Shown here: positions 46,118 to 56,800 of the stretch, one piece after another
Position numbering within the stretch: the first letter of the stretch is position 1
Layout: each line of letters starts with the position of its first letter
Source of the DNA: Nipponacmea schrenckii
Lineage: Eukaryota > Mollusca > Gastropoda > Lottiidae
Length of the DNA: 64,000 nucleotides
NCBI GenBank assembly: GCA_030562195.1
Contig: CM060203.1
Span: 16,334,034 to 16,398,033, forward strand
Direction of reading: 5' to 3'
Notes under the pieces: model-generated
What the model was told of the DNA's origin: nothing
The model's database searches: none
What the model saw: the letters and a program-made list of their open reading frames with translations, nothing else
Program-made: the position numbers and the translations under genes

Positions 46118-46280
46118 CAACCTCATGCAGTATTCTATGAGGAAAAATTTGTCAAGCATTACCCTGCTCTTTTCGTACACAGCATGTAGCACACATCCTG
46201 CATCACTGACAAGGAGATCTCCTGTTAAAAAATCAGAAAGATTCATCTTGACCCTTGCCAGGATTGACCTTTGACCTTTT
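46118..46280 (-). mobile_element. SINE fragment
   Basis: ATCCTGCATCACTGACAAGG and TTGACCCTTGCCAGGATTGA. Lies between the OLA1 5'UTR donor and coding exon 1. Confidence 0.55.
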
Positions 46281-46342
46281 AAGAAATGGAAATTTTTTTT
46301 AGGTGAAAGATCTGTTAATAAGAAATTAATATTTCAGAGAAG

Positions 46343-46440
46343 ATGCCACCTAAAAAGAAGGAAGCAGATAAACCCCCTGCATTAATTGGTCGAGTTGGAA
46401 CATCCTTGAAAATTGGTATAGTTGGTTTACCGAATGTTGG
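46343..46440 (+). CDS. OLA1: OLA1 coding exon 1
   Basis: The acceptor ATATTTCAG is five bases before the start codon, so this exon carries almost no 5'UTR. Codes [19 protein letters not shown] and the P-loop up to PNVG. Donor GTAGGT splits the Gly codon before Lys34. Confidence 0.93.
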
Positions 46441-49400
46441 GTAGGTTTCCCAAAAGTTAAGTTTTTATAAATAATGGTACGGTATTGTGGATACTGATAA
46501 CACTGATTTGTACCATTCCAAATGTAATTTTTTTCCCCTGCATTTATAAAAATCAGACCAAACTTCACTATTGAAAACTTTTAAAAACTTTGGATTCTGT
46601 TATTTTATTCATTCTAGCAGATTTATCTACTTATGAACATTATGCTTTTATTGGTTATTAAGTTTTTAAAATTTTATGTTATTTCTAAGACAGAGTATCC
46701 CTTTAATTAGGCTGTAGTTTGACATCTGTGGTTATTGTAATTCCACTAAAAATAAGCTTTGGTTATGTGACTATCCTAAGAGCTGTTTAAAATATTTAAA
46801 GGTCTTTGTGATAGTGACACAATAAAATTCTCAGTGTGAGATGAAATGAATATTTAGCTCATAAAAAGACGGGCCTAGAGGTCCAAGTGCTTGTTAGCTA
46901 AGTAATGTTTTTGTTAGTTTTAAGGGGCATGAAAGTAGTACTGTTCTAGAAATCTGCTTTATATACAATATTCTTGACTGACCCATATTATTAATTCATA
47001 ATAAAATTGTCTTTTTATTTTTAGGAAGTCAACATTTTTCAATGTTTTAACAAAAAGTCAAGCAACAGCAGAAAACTTTCCTTTTTGTACTATAGACCCT
47101 AATGAAAGTATGTAATTAGTTGATTTATTAGATTCTTATCTATGCCCTTTGTTTCTAGTGCCATGGTGGCTCTGTGACTTAAATGCTTGCTCCCTAACCT
47201 GAAGGTCCAGGGTTCAATCCTGGCAAAGGTCAAAATGAACTGTCAGAATTTTCAACCCAGTTTCTCCTTGTCAGTGATAAGGGTTGGAGGGGCTGACATG
47301 GGAAAAAAATGTTTCATGGTTTGGATGGGACAATTCACCTAGGATTTTTTTTTGCGTTTTCTCTAAAAGTAATTTTGTGTCATATTACATCATCCACATC
47401 ATAAGATTATGTTTTATTTCTATTTTGGGTATATTATTGAGGTTTTTTTATCAATTTTATATCAATTTGTATATCTTTTTTTCAGGTAGAGTTCCTGTTC
47501 CTGATGCACGATTCGATTTTTTATGTGAACATCATCAGCCATTGAGGTGAGTTATTATCAGCTGAAATGTGGATATAACCTCTATTTTACAACAGGAATT
47601 CTTTTTATCTTTTTATCTTGCTTGTTTGGAATTACAGCAGGTTATTGGTCTAGGGCAGCAGTTACAGGTTTCTTTATTCTTAGAATGAAAATGCTAGAGG
47701 TTTATATTTTAATGTGGACGGCCATTTGTAATCCTGCTCTATTGTGATCACTCAAGAGCATTTTTAATTTATTTACATTGTGCCCAGAGGACAGGAAAGC
47801 TTGTGATGAAGCATTCAGAATTTTCATCCAGACTAACCTGTCTACCCTTGTCACTGAGATTTTTGTCTACCAAAGGTCCGTCTTCATTAGCCCATAAGGT
47901 GCATAAGAGTAGGACGTGGAACTCCATTATTTCATTTGCTGATAGGCCTGTTGATGATGTCACTACACAAGTCCAGAATGAAACTTGGGTCTACTTTTAA
48001 TTATAGAGCATCATGATGGACTTGTCTTCTCACACCAGGAAAAATTTCTCTCTTTATGAACACTGTCAATATCATGTATGAAATCCATTTTTTAGTAAAG
48101 TACCTGCCTTTCTACAAGTAGTTGATATTGCTGGTCTGGTAGAAGGGGCTCATGAAGGGAAAGGTTTAGGAAATGCCTTTTTATCTAATATTAAAGCATG
48201 TGATGCTATATTCCATGTCACTAGTAAGTAGAAACAAATTAGATTTTTAGCTGTCTGTGTCTTGAAGACAAACGAAATGAAAGAACAGCTATTTTATGAC
48301 AACAAGGTTCATAAGGATCCTGTGTACCAGCTGGTCCTTGGCATGTTTGCATGCATAATATACAGCTATGTTGATGGAAATTGTAAAGAAAGATTGATTA
48401 TTTTTCACACACTAACCAAAAATAGAACCTAAGACCATCATAAGCTTACAAATGACATCCTGTGTCTATATCTCCTGTGTCCGATAAACATGTACCGTAC
48501 CTAAAAGAAGTGTGCAATGTTAATTTAACTTGCGCTTGAAATATTTGTGCCTTAAATAACTAATTTTGATTTATTACAGAAGCACAAGATATATGGGTAA
48601 ACTGTGTTTGACATTTATTAACTCAACGTTTTACATGCTCATCCAGGCAGCGTTATCAAGAGAAATGAATAATACATGTATAACAAGACTAACAAATATA
48701 GTCTTGAAATTTTAAATTTTTTACAGGAGCATTTGATGATGATGATATAATACATGTTGATGGTGAGGTGAACCCAGTACGAGATTTACAAACTATACAT
48801 GATGAACTAAGATTAAAAGATTTAGATTATGTCAACAAACAATTGGAACCACTGGAGAAAACAGTGGCCAGGGAAGGGAAATCTGCAGATAAGAAGAAGA
48901 AAATAGAATATGTAAGTAGAGTGATTATTATAAAAATAAAAAACTATGTTCCAATGATTTTTATCTCTAATACAAAATCTAAAATTCAAATCATCAATTT
49001 TACAATACTGCAGCAAATACTCTTCCATCATTGAACGGGCGACTTTAGTCTTCATAAAAAAAATATCACAAAGGTTTGATGGAAGTTGTTTTCAATGACC
49101 AATGACTGGCACTATTTCCAGGCTTGAATATTGGTAAATCGTTGAAAGGGTGGAGGTTGAGACGACTTATGAAATTTTAAGGCTTGCTCATAACTATACA
49201 ATACCTCTATAATTTGACAATTCTTCAATTTAAGCTATTATTGGAAAATGCAGGAACATTTTGTTTTATATTGTATTTGATATTTTGAATTCTTTCTATA
49301 GGATTGTTTAGTTCGTGTTAAAACTTGTTTAGAAAGTAAGAAATGGGTTCGAAATGAAACCTGGAATGGTGCAGAGGTGAATATTTTATTTTTAACTTAA

Positions 49401-52400
49401 CCATTAGCGAGTGTTGGAGCTGCGGTGGCTCAGTTATGTAGCTTGTTTATCTGAAGGACCAGGGTTCAATCTCAGGATAGGGCTAGATGATACCTGTGGA
49501 TATTTTAACTGAGTTCCCCCCCCCCCCCTTTGTTAGCAAAATCATTTTCTGAGTCAGATTGGACAATAAAGCTTTTGACAATTTCTAAAGTTATCATAAA
49601 ACATTAAAAATGCAAGAATCACAGTCCTCTAACTGAAAGCTAAAACGGTAAAAAAGCTAAAAAGTTTAGAAAACTTCCTTAATAATCTCTAAGTTTGTGT
49701 TTCTTTTAATGTCAGAAATTTGTGTTTGATTATTCTAAATATATTTGTTTTGTAGATTGAGGTTTTAAATATACATTTGTTTATAACATCTAAACCTGTG
49801 ATATATTTAGTTAATTTATCTATTAAAGATTATATAAGGAAGAAAAATAAATGGTATGTTATTTCACTATTGGCTGTTCAGATAACGAAGCCACATATTA
49901 TATAGAAACAACATTATATCTTGTTTCTAGGATGTCCTAGAATCTTTTCTAAAAATGTTTCTAGGACATCCTATGTTCTTATCTTCTAACACTGTTTTTA
50001 TACGCCCAAATATAATGTGGACGTATATTGCGGTTGACCCTGTCCGTCCGTCCGTCCACAATTGATTGTGGCCACAATAGAGACCACAGTTTTCATCGGA
50101 TTACAATGAAACTTGGTATGTGTCTCTGTCATCATAAAATCTCGGTTCCTTTCGAAAACCAGCTTTCTGACTTTTACGGTTGGTGAGTTATGCCCCCTTT
50201 CTTAGTGAGAATTCGTCAAATTCAGCTTGTGGGCGCGATACAGGCCACAATTTTTGTCCAATCTTTTCGAAACTTGGTATGTGTCTCTATAATCATAAAA
50301 TCTTGGTTCCTGACTTTTATGGTTGGTGAGTTATGCCCCCTTTCTTAGTGAGAATTTGTCAAATTCAGCTTGTAGGTGGATACAGGCACAATGTTTATAC
50401 ATTTTTATAGAATATACTGTGGACTTATTGCTTACCTGTCTCAATCTGGTTCCTTTTGAAATAGCCTTTTAAAGGTTGGTGAGTTATGCCCCCTTTCTTA
50501 GTGAGAATTCGTCAAATTCAGCTTGTGGGTGTGATACAGGCTACAATGTTTATCCAAACATTTTTATATGCCCACATATAATGTGGACGTATATTGCGGT
50601 TGACCCTGTCTGTCCGTCCGTCCACAATTGCTTGTGGCCACAATAGAGACCACAGTTTTCATCGGATTTCAATGAAACTTGGTATGCTTGTTCATATTGA
50701 TGAGATCTTGGATGGGTTTGAATTTCATGAAATCATTGGTTCCTGGTTTTCTGACTTTTTTGCTGTTGGTGTTTTGCTCACCAATAAAAAATTGCTTCTG
50801 GTGGGCGTATAGCCTTTTGGCGCCTCGCTCGTTAGGATATTCTAGGGTCTTAACCTCAAACACTGTTTCTAGGATATACTTCTAACACTGTTTCTAGGAT
50901 GTCCTAGGGTCTTATCTTCTAACACTGTTTCTAGGATGTCCTAGGGTATTATCTTCTAACACTGTTTCTGAATTTCCTAGAGTCTTATCTTCTAACACTG
51001 TTTCTAGGATATCCAAGGGTCTTATCTTCTTTAACCCTAGGATATCCTTGAGTCTAACACTGTTTCTGAATTTCCTAGAGTCTTATCTTCTAACACTGTT
51101 TCTAGGATATCCTAGGGGTCTTATCTTCTAACACTGTTTCTAGGATATCCAAGGGTCTTATCTTCTTTAACCCTAGGATATCCTTGAGTCTAACACTGTT
51201 TCTAAGATAAGAGAATATGTAGCCTGGACTGATTGCTTTGAAATTACAAAATGATGAAAAAATTCTCTCTAATAACCTTTTATGAGAGTGTAGCATGAGG
51301 CATGGTGGCTCAGCGAGTTAGATACTTGCTTGTTAACCTGATTGTCTAGGGTTCAATTCCAGCAAGGGTTTGTTTCCCCTGTCTGTGTTGCAGGTAGGAG
51401 GGGGCTGACAGAAAAAGTGCCTGATCTTTTTGATTGGACAATAAACTGACACCCATGGTGCTACAGGTTGCCATGCCTAAACAGTTGGAAATTGATTAAA
51501 GAATAATGTAATGCTGCTGTCCTTGCAAAATTTCCCTCACTGCACACTGCATTTCTTTGCCTGTCTTTATTAGCCCATGTAGGTGTAGGACATTAGGAGT
51601 TAAAGTTGATATACCATTGCTGTGTAAAATATTTGTAGGTTAGTAAAGATTAAAGAATGGATTGATGCCAATGACAAGGCAGCTTTATGTATACCATTTA
51701 GTGGAGCTCTAGAATTGGAGTTATTTGATTTACAAACAGAGGAAGAAAGACAGGCAAAATTGAAAGAATTGGGTACCACGAGGTAAGGCAACCTACTGTT
51801 AAAGATCCTATGTCTGCAACAGCTTGCTTTGATGCTTATAAGCTGTGCTGGCAAAATTTCCTCATTGCACACTGCTCCAGCTCAATGAGTTGGTTTCCCC
51901 TTGTCAGTGGTGGAGGTTGGAGGGACTGAAATGGAAAAAGCCACTAGCTACAGGCTGTACACCTTACAGATCCCTTGAAATTTGGAAATTTAAAGAATAG
52001 TAGGCTAATTGTGTGTTCTTGGAAAATTTCTCTCATTGCACACTGCATGTTGTCTGTCCTGTTTTCCCAATAGGTGCAGAAGATTAGGTCATTGTGGGCA
52101 TCGGTTCAGCATCTGATAATTTCATGACTTTGATTGGCTCATAATTCCATTCTACCCAGCTATAAGTGGGTACAAATAATCCAGGTAAGATCAATGCCAA
52201 GAGTTTTCCTAAGGACCAGCTATTTAACATGATCTTTGTCTTGAACCTAGTTTGCTTTCCTAATATGAAATTGTTCTTTTTCTTTCATTTTGGAATTCCT
52301 GATATACTATTAACAGTGCTCTAGAAAAAATAATAGTCAATGGCTACAAGGCTTTGAATTTGATATATTTCTTTACTGCTGGTAAAGATGAAGTTAAAGC

Positions 52401-53605
52401 TTGGACTATTCAGGTAAAGACTATATTTATATATATATCTCATTGTACCATGATATTTGCAATATCTTTGGATCTCTTTCATGTATAAACTGCTGGGCAG
52501 TGCTATAAATTGTTTTAATCGAAGTTATAGCACGATTTAGTATGTAAATGTATAGAGGGAGAAGCGGGACTATAGTTGTCTGCACAGAGCACCACTGACA
52601 TATTATCCCCACCTTCAGCACTTGCTACAACAAACAAAACAAGATTAATTATATTCATAATAGTTTATTTAAACCCAAAAATTACAATTATTGAAACTGA
52701 CATAACTTGATTTTTTCATAATATCATGCACTTTTTCTGTGTTCAGTAATTTAACGCACTTTGCTGGCAAACTCAATGTAAGATCATTGTCAGAATCAAA
52801 CACATATTAATGGTAGTCACTTAGATATTTATGTAAGGTAAACAAACACACTGGCTTATAACATAACACATATCACAGATGCCACTCATCCTCCTATATC
52901 TGTCAGACCCCTATCAATCATGTTATAAGTAAATTAAAGCACATTTTCATTCGTTAACTGATTTTAAAGCCACACCCTTTAGGCTCGGCATTTAAATCAG
53001 TTAACTCATGAACTCATGCTATGAATATTACTTATATTAGGTTTAAGGTGAACAGTGTTAGGCTCATATAGAAAATTACGCCTTATGAAAGAGTGTTACA
53101 TTAACCAATTTGCAAAAAAGAATTTGGACCAATAAGCATTTCTGATTTTTGATATTGGTAATAGTAGATTAAGTTTGTTCTTGAAAAATGTCGCTTTTTG
53201 TTACAGGTTGGAACCAAAGCGCCTGGAGCTGCAGGCAGGATTCACACAGATTTTGAGAAAGGCTTTATTATGGCTGAAATTTATTCTTATGATGATTTTA
53301 AGGAACTTGGTTCTGAAGCAGCTGTCAAGGTTTGTTGCCTTTAATTTTTGATCACTATTAATTGATACAGGTCTGAGGTTTTTAGGCTGAGCAAAAAGAT
53401 TTTCCTAATTGCACACTGCATGGCATTGCCCATCTTCATTAGCCCAGAAGGTGCAGAAAAATCAGACTTTCATTTCATTATATTTGATATATTACAGAAT
53501 GCTGGTAAATATAAACAGAAAGGCAAGGATTATGTGGTAGAAGATGGTGATATCATATTCTTTAAGTTCAATGCAGGAGCTGGACTCACAGCTAAAAAGA
53601 AGTGA
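46343..53605 (+). CDS. OLA1: Obg-like ATPase 1 (OLA1/YchF), 11 coding exons
   Basis: Cytosolic P-loop NTPase of the YchF subfamily, which hydrolyses ATP rather than GTP, binds ribosomes and affects translation and stress responses. Exons: 46343-46440, 47025-47107, 47486-47546, 48096-48223, 48727-48911, 49302-49376, 49756-49853, 51639-51782, 52317-52413, 53207-53329, 53498-53605. All have GT..AG borders and compatible phases, giving 399 residues (about 396 in vertebrates). Seen: GLPNVGKST (G1, 28-36), FCTIDPNES (switch I), [20 protein letters not shown] (G3, 91-110), [14 protein letters not shown] (G4 region, from 230), FSGALELE (G5-like), and a TGS domain from about residue 305 ending [12 protein letters not shown]. 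Odd: G4 has Ile where OLA1 normally has Glu. Introns hold SINEs, HINEs, a foldback MITE half and a minisatellite. Confidence 0.97.
46592..46706. mobile_element. foldback MITE, TTAA type, right half only
   Basis: GGATTCTGTTATTTTATTCA to AGAGTATCCCTTTAA in OLA1 intron 1. Confidence 0.6.
47025..47107 (+). CDS. OLA1: OLA1 coding exon 2 (P-loop Lys/Ser, switch I)
   Basis: Acceptor TTTTTAG, donor GTATGT. Codes [19 protein letters not shown] and PFCTIDPNE. Confidence 0.96.
47160..47320 (+). mobile_element. SINE head in OLA1 intron 2
   Basis: CATGGTGGCTCTGTGACTTA (A-box region) and GGTCCAGGGTTCAATCCTGG (B-box) are the clearest tRNA-like promoter boxes in the window. A tail fragment of the family is at 47845-47940. 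Confidence 0.7.
47486..47546 (+). CDS. OLA1: OLA1 coding exon 3
   Basis: 61 nt, acceptor TTTTTTTCAG, donor GTGAGT. Codes [19 protein letters not shown], following TIDPNE. Confidence 0.95.
48096..48223 (+). CDS. OLA1: OLA1 coding exon 4 (G3/switch II)
   Basis: 128 nt, acceptor TTTTTTAG, donor GTAAGT. Codes [18 protein letters not shown], then [20 protein letters not shown], containing the DxxG motif. Confidence 0.96.
48727..48911 (+). CDS. OLA1: OLA1 coding exon 5 (start of the helical insertion)
   Basis: 185 nt, acceptor TTTTACAG, donor GTAAGT. Codes [20 protein letters not shown] and a Lys-rich helical segment ending in KKKIEY. Confidence 0.95.
49302..49376 (+). CDS. OLA1: OLA1 coding exon 6
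   Basis: 75 nt, phase 0 at both ends, acceptor TTCTATAG, donor GTGAAT. Codes [18 protein letters not shown] and ETWNGAE, the less conserved helical insertion. Confidence 0.9.
49413..49580 (+). mobile_element. SINE head fragment in OLA1 intron 6
   Basis: GCGGTGGCTCAGTTATGTAG and CCAGGGTTCAATCTC, then a poly-C run and GATTGGACAATAAAGC. Confidence 0.65.
49756..49853 (+). CDS. OLA1: OLA1 coding exon 7 (G4 region)
   Basis: 98 nt, acceptor TTTTGTAG, donor GTATGT. Codes [19 protein letters not shown], then [14 protein letters not shown]. Position 233 is Ile instead of the usual Glu. Confidence 0.94.
49997..50812 (-). mobile_element. HINE-like elements, two in tandem, in OLA1 intron 7
   Basis: TATACGCCCAAATATAATGT and GTCCGTCCGTCC open the first; TATATGCCCACATATAATG and the same microsatellite at 50567-50630 open the second; GTGGGCGTAT ends it at 50810. 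The direction is opposite to the copies in the phosphatase introns. Core words ATGAAACTTGGTATG and GTGAGTTATGCCCCCTTTCT are shared. Confidence 0.65.
50840..51205. repeat. minisatellite, about 36 bp, TTCTAACACTGTTTCTAGGA
   Basis: About nine copies of TTCTAACACTGTTTCTAGGA plus TGTCCTAGGGTCTTATC, with a seed copy before the HINE at 49925-49995, so the HINE inserted inside the array. Confidence 0.9.
51298..51602 (+). mobile_element. tRNA-derived SINE, near full length
   Basis: GCATGGTGGCTCAGCGAGTT, GTCTAGGGTTCAATTCCAGC, GGTGCTACAGGTTG and TTTCCCTCACTGCACACTGC in order. It ends 36 bp before OLA1 exon 8. Confidence 0.75.
51639..51782 (+). CDS. OLA1: OLA1 coding exon 8 (G5-like)
   Basis: 144 nt, acceptor ATTTGTAG, donor GTAAGG. 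Codes [20 protein letters not shown] and [13 protein letters not shown] copy abuts the acceptor side (51298-51602) and another follows. Confidence 0.94.
51885..52090 (+). mobile_element. SINE, truncated
   Basis: TTGTCAGTGGTGGAGGTTGG to TAGGTGCAGAAGATTAG. Confidence 0.65.
52317..52413 (+). CDS. OLA1: OLA1 coding exon 9 (TGS entry)
   Basis: 97 nt, acceptor TATTAACAG, donor GTAAAG. Codes [20 protein letters not shown], the start of the TGS domain. Confidence 0.95.
53207..53329 (+). CDS. OLA1: OLA1 coding exon 10 (TGS)
   Basis: 123 nt, phase 0 at both ends, acceptor TTGTTACAG. Codes [20 protein letters not shown] and [20 protein letters not shown]. The donor is the less usual GTTTGT. Confidence 0.94.
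53396..53479 (+). mobile_element. SINE tail just before OLA1 exon 11
   Basis: TTCCTAATTGCACACTGCAT, CATTAGCCCAGAAGGTGCAG and a TTTCATTTCATT tail ending 18 bp before the exon. Confidence 0.7.
53498..53605 (+). CDS. OLA1: OLA1 coding exon 11 with stop codon
   Basis: Acceptor ATATTACAG. Codes [19 protein letters not shown] then FFKFN, and ends in KKK-stop. A SINE 3' tail lies 20-100 nt before this acceptor. ATTAAA at 53827 is the likely polyadenylation signal. Confidence 0.95.
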   Translation, partial: NAGKYKQKGKDYVVEDGDIIFFKFNAGAGLTAKKK

Positions 53606-53826
53606 AAGAACCCCTTTCTTGTAATATTTGTCAAATTTTTAAATGTTATATCCAGGCATTTTTTGTGTTTTCATCCCTGTAATTAGAAGAAATTGAAAAA
53701 TAGAATAATATACTGAAAGGCAGAAGAAACATCACAATTACTGCTAATTCAGTTAGCAGTTAGATATTCAGTGGTCAATATACTCATATAACATTATGCT
53801 GTTGCTTATTTGTTGTCTTGTTGTCC

Positions 53827-53832
53827 ATTAAA
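53827..53832 (+). terminator. candidate OLA1 polyadenylation signal
   Basis: ATTAAA 222 nt after the OLA1 stop codon, immediately before the large TTTAGGCAC array begins. Confidence 0.45.
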
Positions 53833-53837
53833 CACTG

Positions 53838-56800
53838 ACTCTCTCTGTTTTTACTTGAAAATATTTATTGATATATTACTTGCCATGATATGCGAAAGGC
53901 ATTGAACAGATTAGTTTGTCCGTTGCTTTCACGGGCAGAAATATACGCATCAGTAGACGTGTGCATGATCCAGTAACCAGTCATCTAGGCACATTTTTTT
54001 TTAAGCACAGTACTTTTGGCACACTTTATATAGGCACATGGTCAGATAAGCACATGTTATTTAGGCACTGTGATATTTAGGCACAGCGTTTTAGGCACCA
54101 CTTTCAATTAGGCACACTCTTTTTAGGCACGCTACAATTCTGCACACTGTAATTTAGGCACACCTTCAATGAGGCACATATTCAATTTGGCACACATATG
54201 CCTAAATGACTGCCTAAAAGAGTGTGCCTAATTGAAAGTGTGCCTAAATGACTGTGTGCCTAAACGATGTGCGATTTCTGTCCGTGTGCCTATAAAGCTG
54301 TGCTTAAATAACACTGTGCCTAAATGACAAGTACTTATCTGACCGTGTGCCTAAATAAAATGTGTTTAAAGTACTATGTCAAAATAGGTGTGTTTAAAAA
54401 AAAGTGTGCCTAAATACCGAAATATACGCATCCATGTACGTGTGCGTCATTTAGGCACAGTGTTATTTAGGCGCAGCGTTTGAGGCACAAAATGACACGT
54501 GCTTAAAAAATATGGGTTCACTGTCATTTAGGCACACATTTTTAAGCACACGGTCAGATAAGCACATGTCATTTAGGCACAGTGTAATTTAGGCACATAC
54601 TCATTAAGGCATACTCTTTTTAGGCATACTAACATTCGGTACACAGTTATTAAGGCACAATCATTAGGCACGCCTTCCATTAGGCACACTCTTTTTAGGG
54701 CACACTGTAATTTAGGCACACCTAAATGATGACAGTGCCTAAAAGTGTGCCTAATTGGTATGTGCGGAATTGAAAATGTGCCTAAACGACGTGTGATTTT
54801 CTGACCGTGCCTAATTGAAGTGTGCCTAAACCTTTTGAAGCACGTGTCATTTAGGCACAGTACTTTAGGCACACTTCATTTAGGCATGGTTCACTATCAT
54901 TTAGGCACACATTTTTTAAGCACACCTCATTTAGACACAGTATCTTAGGCACGCTATATTTAGGCACACAGTCAAATAAGCATATGTCATTTAGCCACAG
55001 TGTTATTTAGGCAAAGCATTTAAGGCACACTTTCAATTAGGCACATACTCATTTAGGCATACTAAAATTCGGCACACAGTCACTTAAGCACAGTCATTTA
55101 GGCACGCCTTCAATTAGGTCAATATTCATTTAGGCACAACTTTAATTAGACAAACATCTATTTAGACACCCCTTAAACTGTATCAACATTTATTTACGCA
55201 CACTTTCAATTAGGCACACATGGCCAGACACGTCTCCTTTTTGCTAGTCTAAATTTGTATATTTTGCCATCCTGCAAGCACACACACATATCAAAGTAAG
55301 GTAAGTTCACTGATGAATATAATTATATTCATATTGACCAATTTAACGTTCATGCTAAGACCCAGTATGTTCAGGTTACAAATATGGTGCTGATAATGAT
55401 AATGATTGAAAGTGTGCATAAAAAACACTGTGCCTAATGAAAAGTACTTATATCTGACCGTTTGCCTAAATAAAATGTGCCTAAACTACAATATCTTATT
55501 GTGGTGTGTTTAAAAAAAAAAATTGCCCAAACGACTGCTTACCAAAAAGTAGGCCTAATTGAAGGTGTGCCTAAATTTTACGTTCAAATTTGGCACACAT
55601 ATGCCTAAATGACTGTACCGAAAAAGAGTGTGCCTAATTGAGTATGTGCCTAGTTGTGGTGTGCCTAATTGAAATGTGCCTAAAGGACACGTGCTTAAAA
55701 ATGGGCTTACTGTCATTTAGGCACACATTTTTAAGCACACCTCAGACACAGTATTTTAGGCACAGCGTATTAGGCACACTTTCAATTAGGCACATACTCA
55801 TTTAGGCTCTCTCTGTTTTTACTTGAAAATATTTATTGATATATTACTTGCCATGATATGCGAAAGGCATTGGACAGATTAGTTTGTCCGTTACTTGCAC
55901 GGGCAGAAATAAACGCATCCGTATACGTGTGCATGATCCAGTAACCGGTCATCTAGGCAAACTTTTTTTTAAACAATCATTTAGGAACAGTACTTTTGGC
56001 ACACGGTCAGATAAGCACATGTTATTTAGGCACTGTGATATTTAGGCATAGCGTTTTAGGCACACTTTCGATTAGGGACGTACTCATTTAGGCACAGTCA
56101 TTCGGCAGTCATTAAGGCACCACTTTCAATTAGGCACACTCTTTTTAGGCACGCTACAATTAGGGACACTGTAATTTAGGCACACCTTCAATTAGGCACA
56201 CATTCAATTGGGCACACATATGCCTAAATGACTGCCTAAAAGAGTGTGCCTAATTGAAAGTGTGCCTTAACCACGTGTGATTTCTGTCCGCGTGCCTATA
56301 AAGCTGTGCCTAAATGACAAGTACGTATCTGACCGTGTGCCTAAATAAAATGTGCTTAAAGTACTATGACAAAATGAGGTGTGTTTAAAAAAAAGTGTGC
56401 CTAAATACCGAAATATACGCATCCATGTACGTGTGCGTGATCCGTTTAGCAGTTATTTATTTAGACACTTTTTTTTAAAGAACACCTCATTTAGACATAT
56501 TACTTTAGGCACATTTTGTTTAGGCACACGATCAGATTAGCACCTGTCATTCAGGCACGGTGTTAAATTTAGGCACAGCTTTTTAGGCACATTTTTAATA
56601 AGGCACATACTCATTTAGGCATACTAAAATTTGGCAAAGTCATTTAGGCACACTTTCAATTAGGCACATATTTAATTGGGCACACATATGCCTAAATGAC
56701 TGTGTTTAAAAGAGTGTGCCTAAAGTACACTTTATTTAGGCACATGGTCAGATAAGCACATGTCATTTAGGCACAGTGTTATTTAGGCACAGCGTTTTAG

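Noticed and set aside
54573..54872. 99-codon minus-strand open frame (and similar at 57981 and 61026)
   Set aside because: Made of repeated VPK/CLN words from the TTTAGGCAC array.
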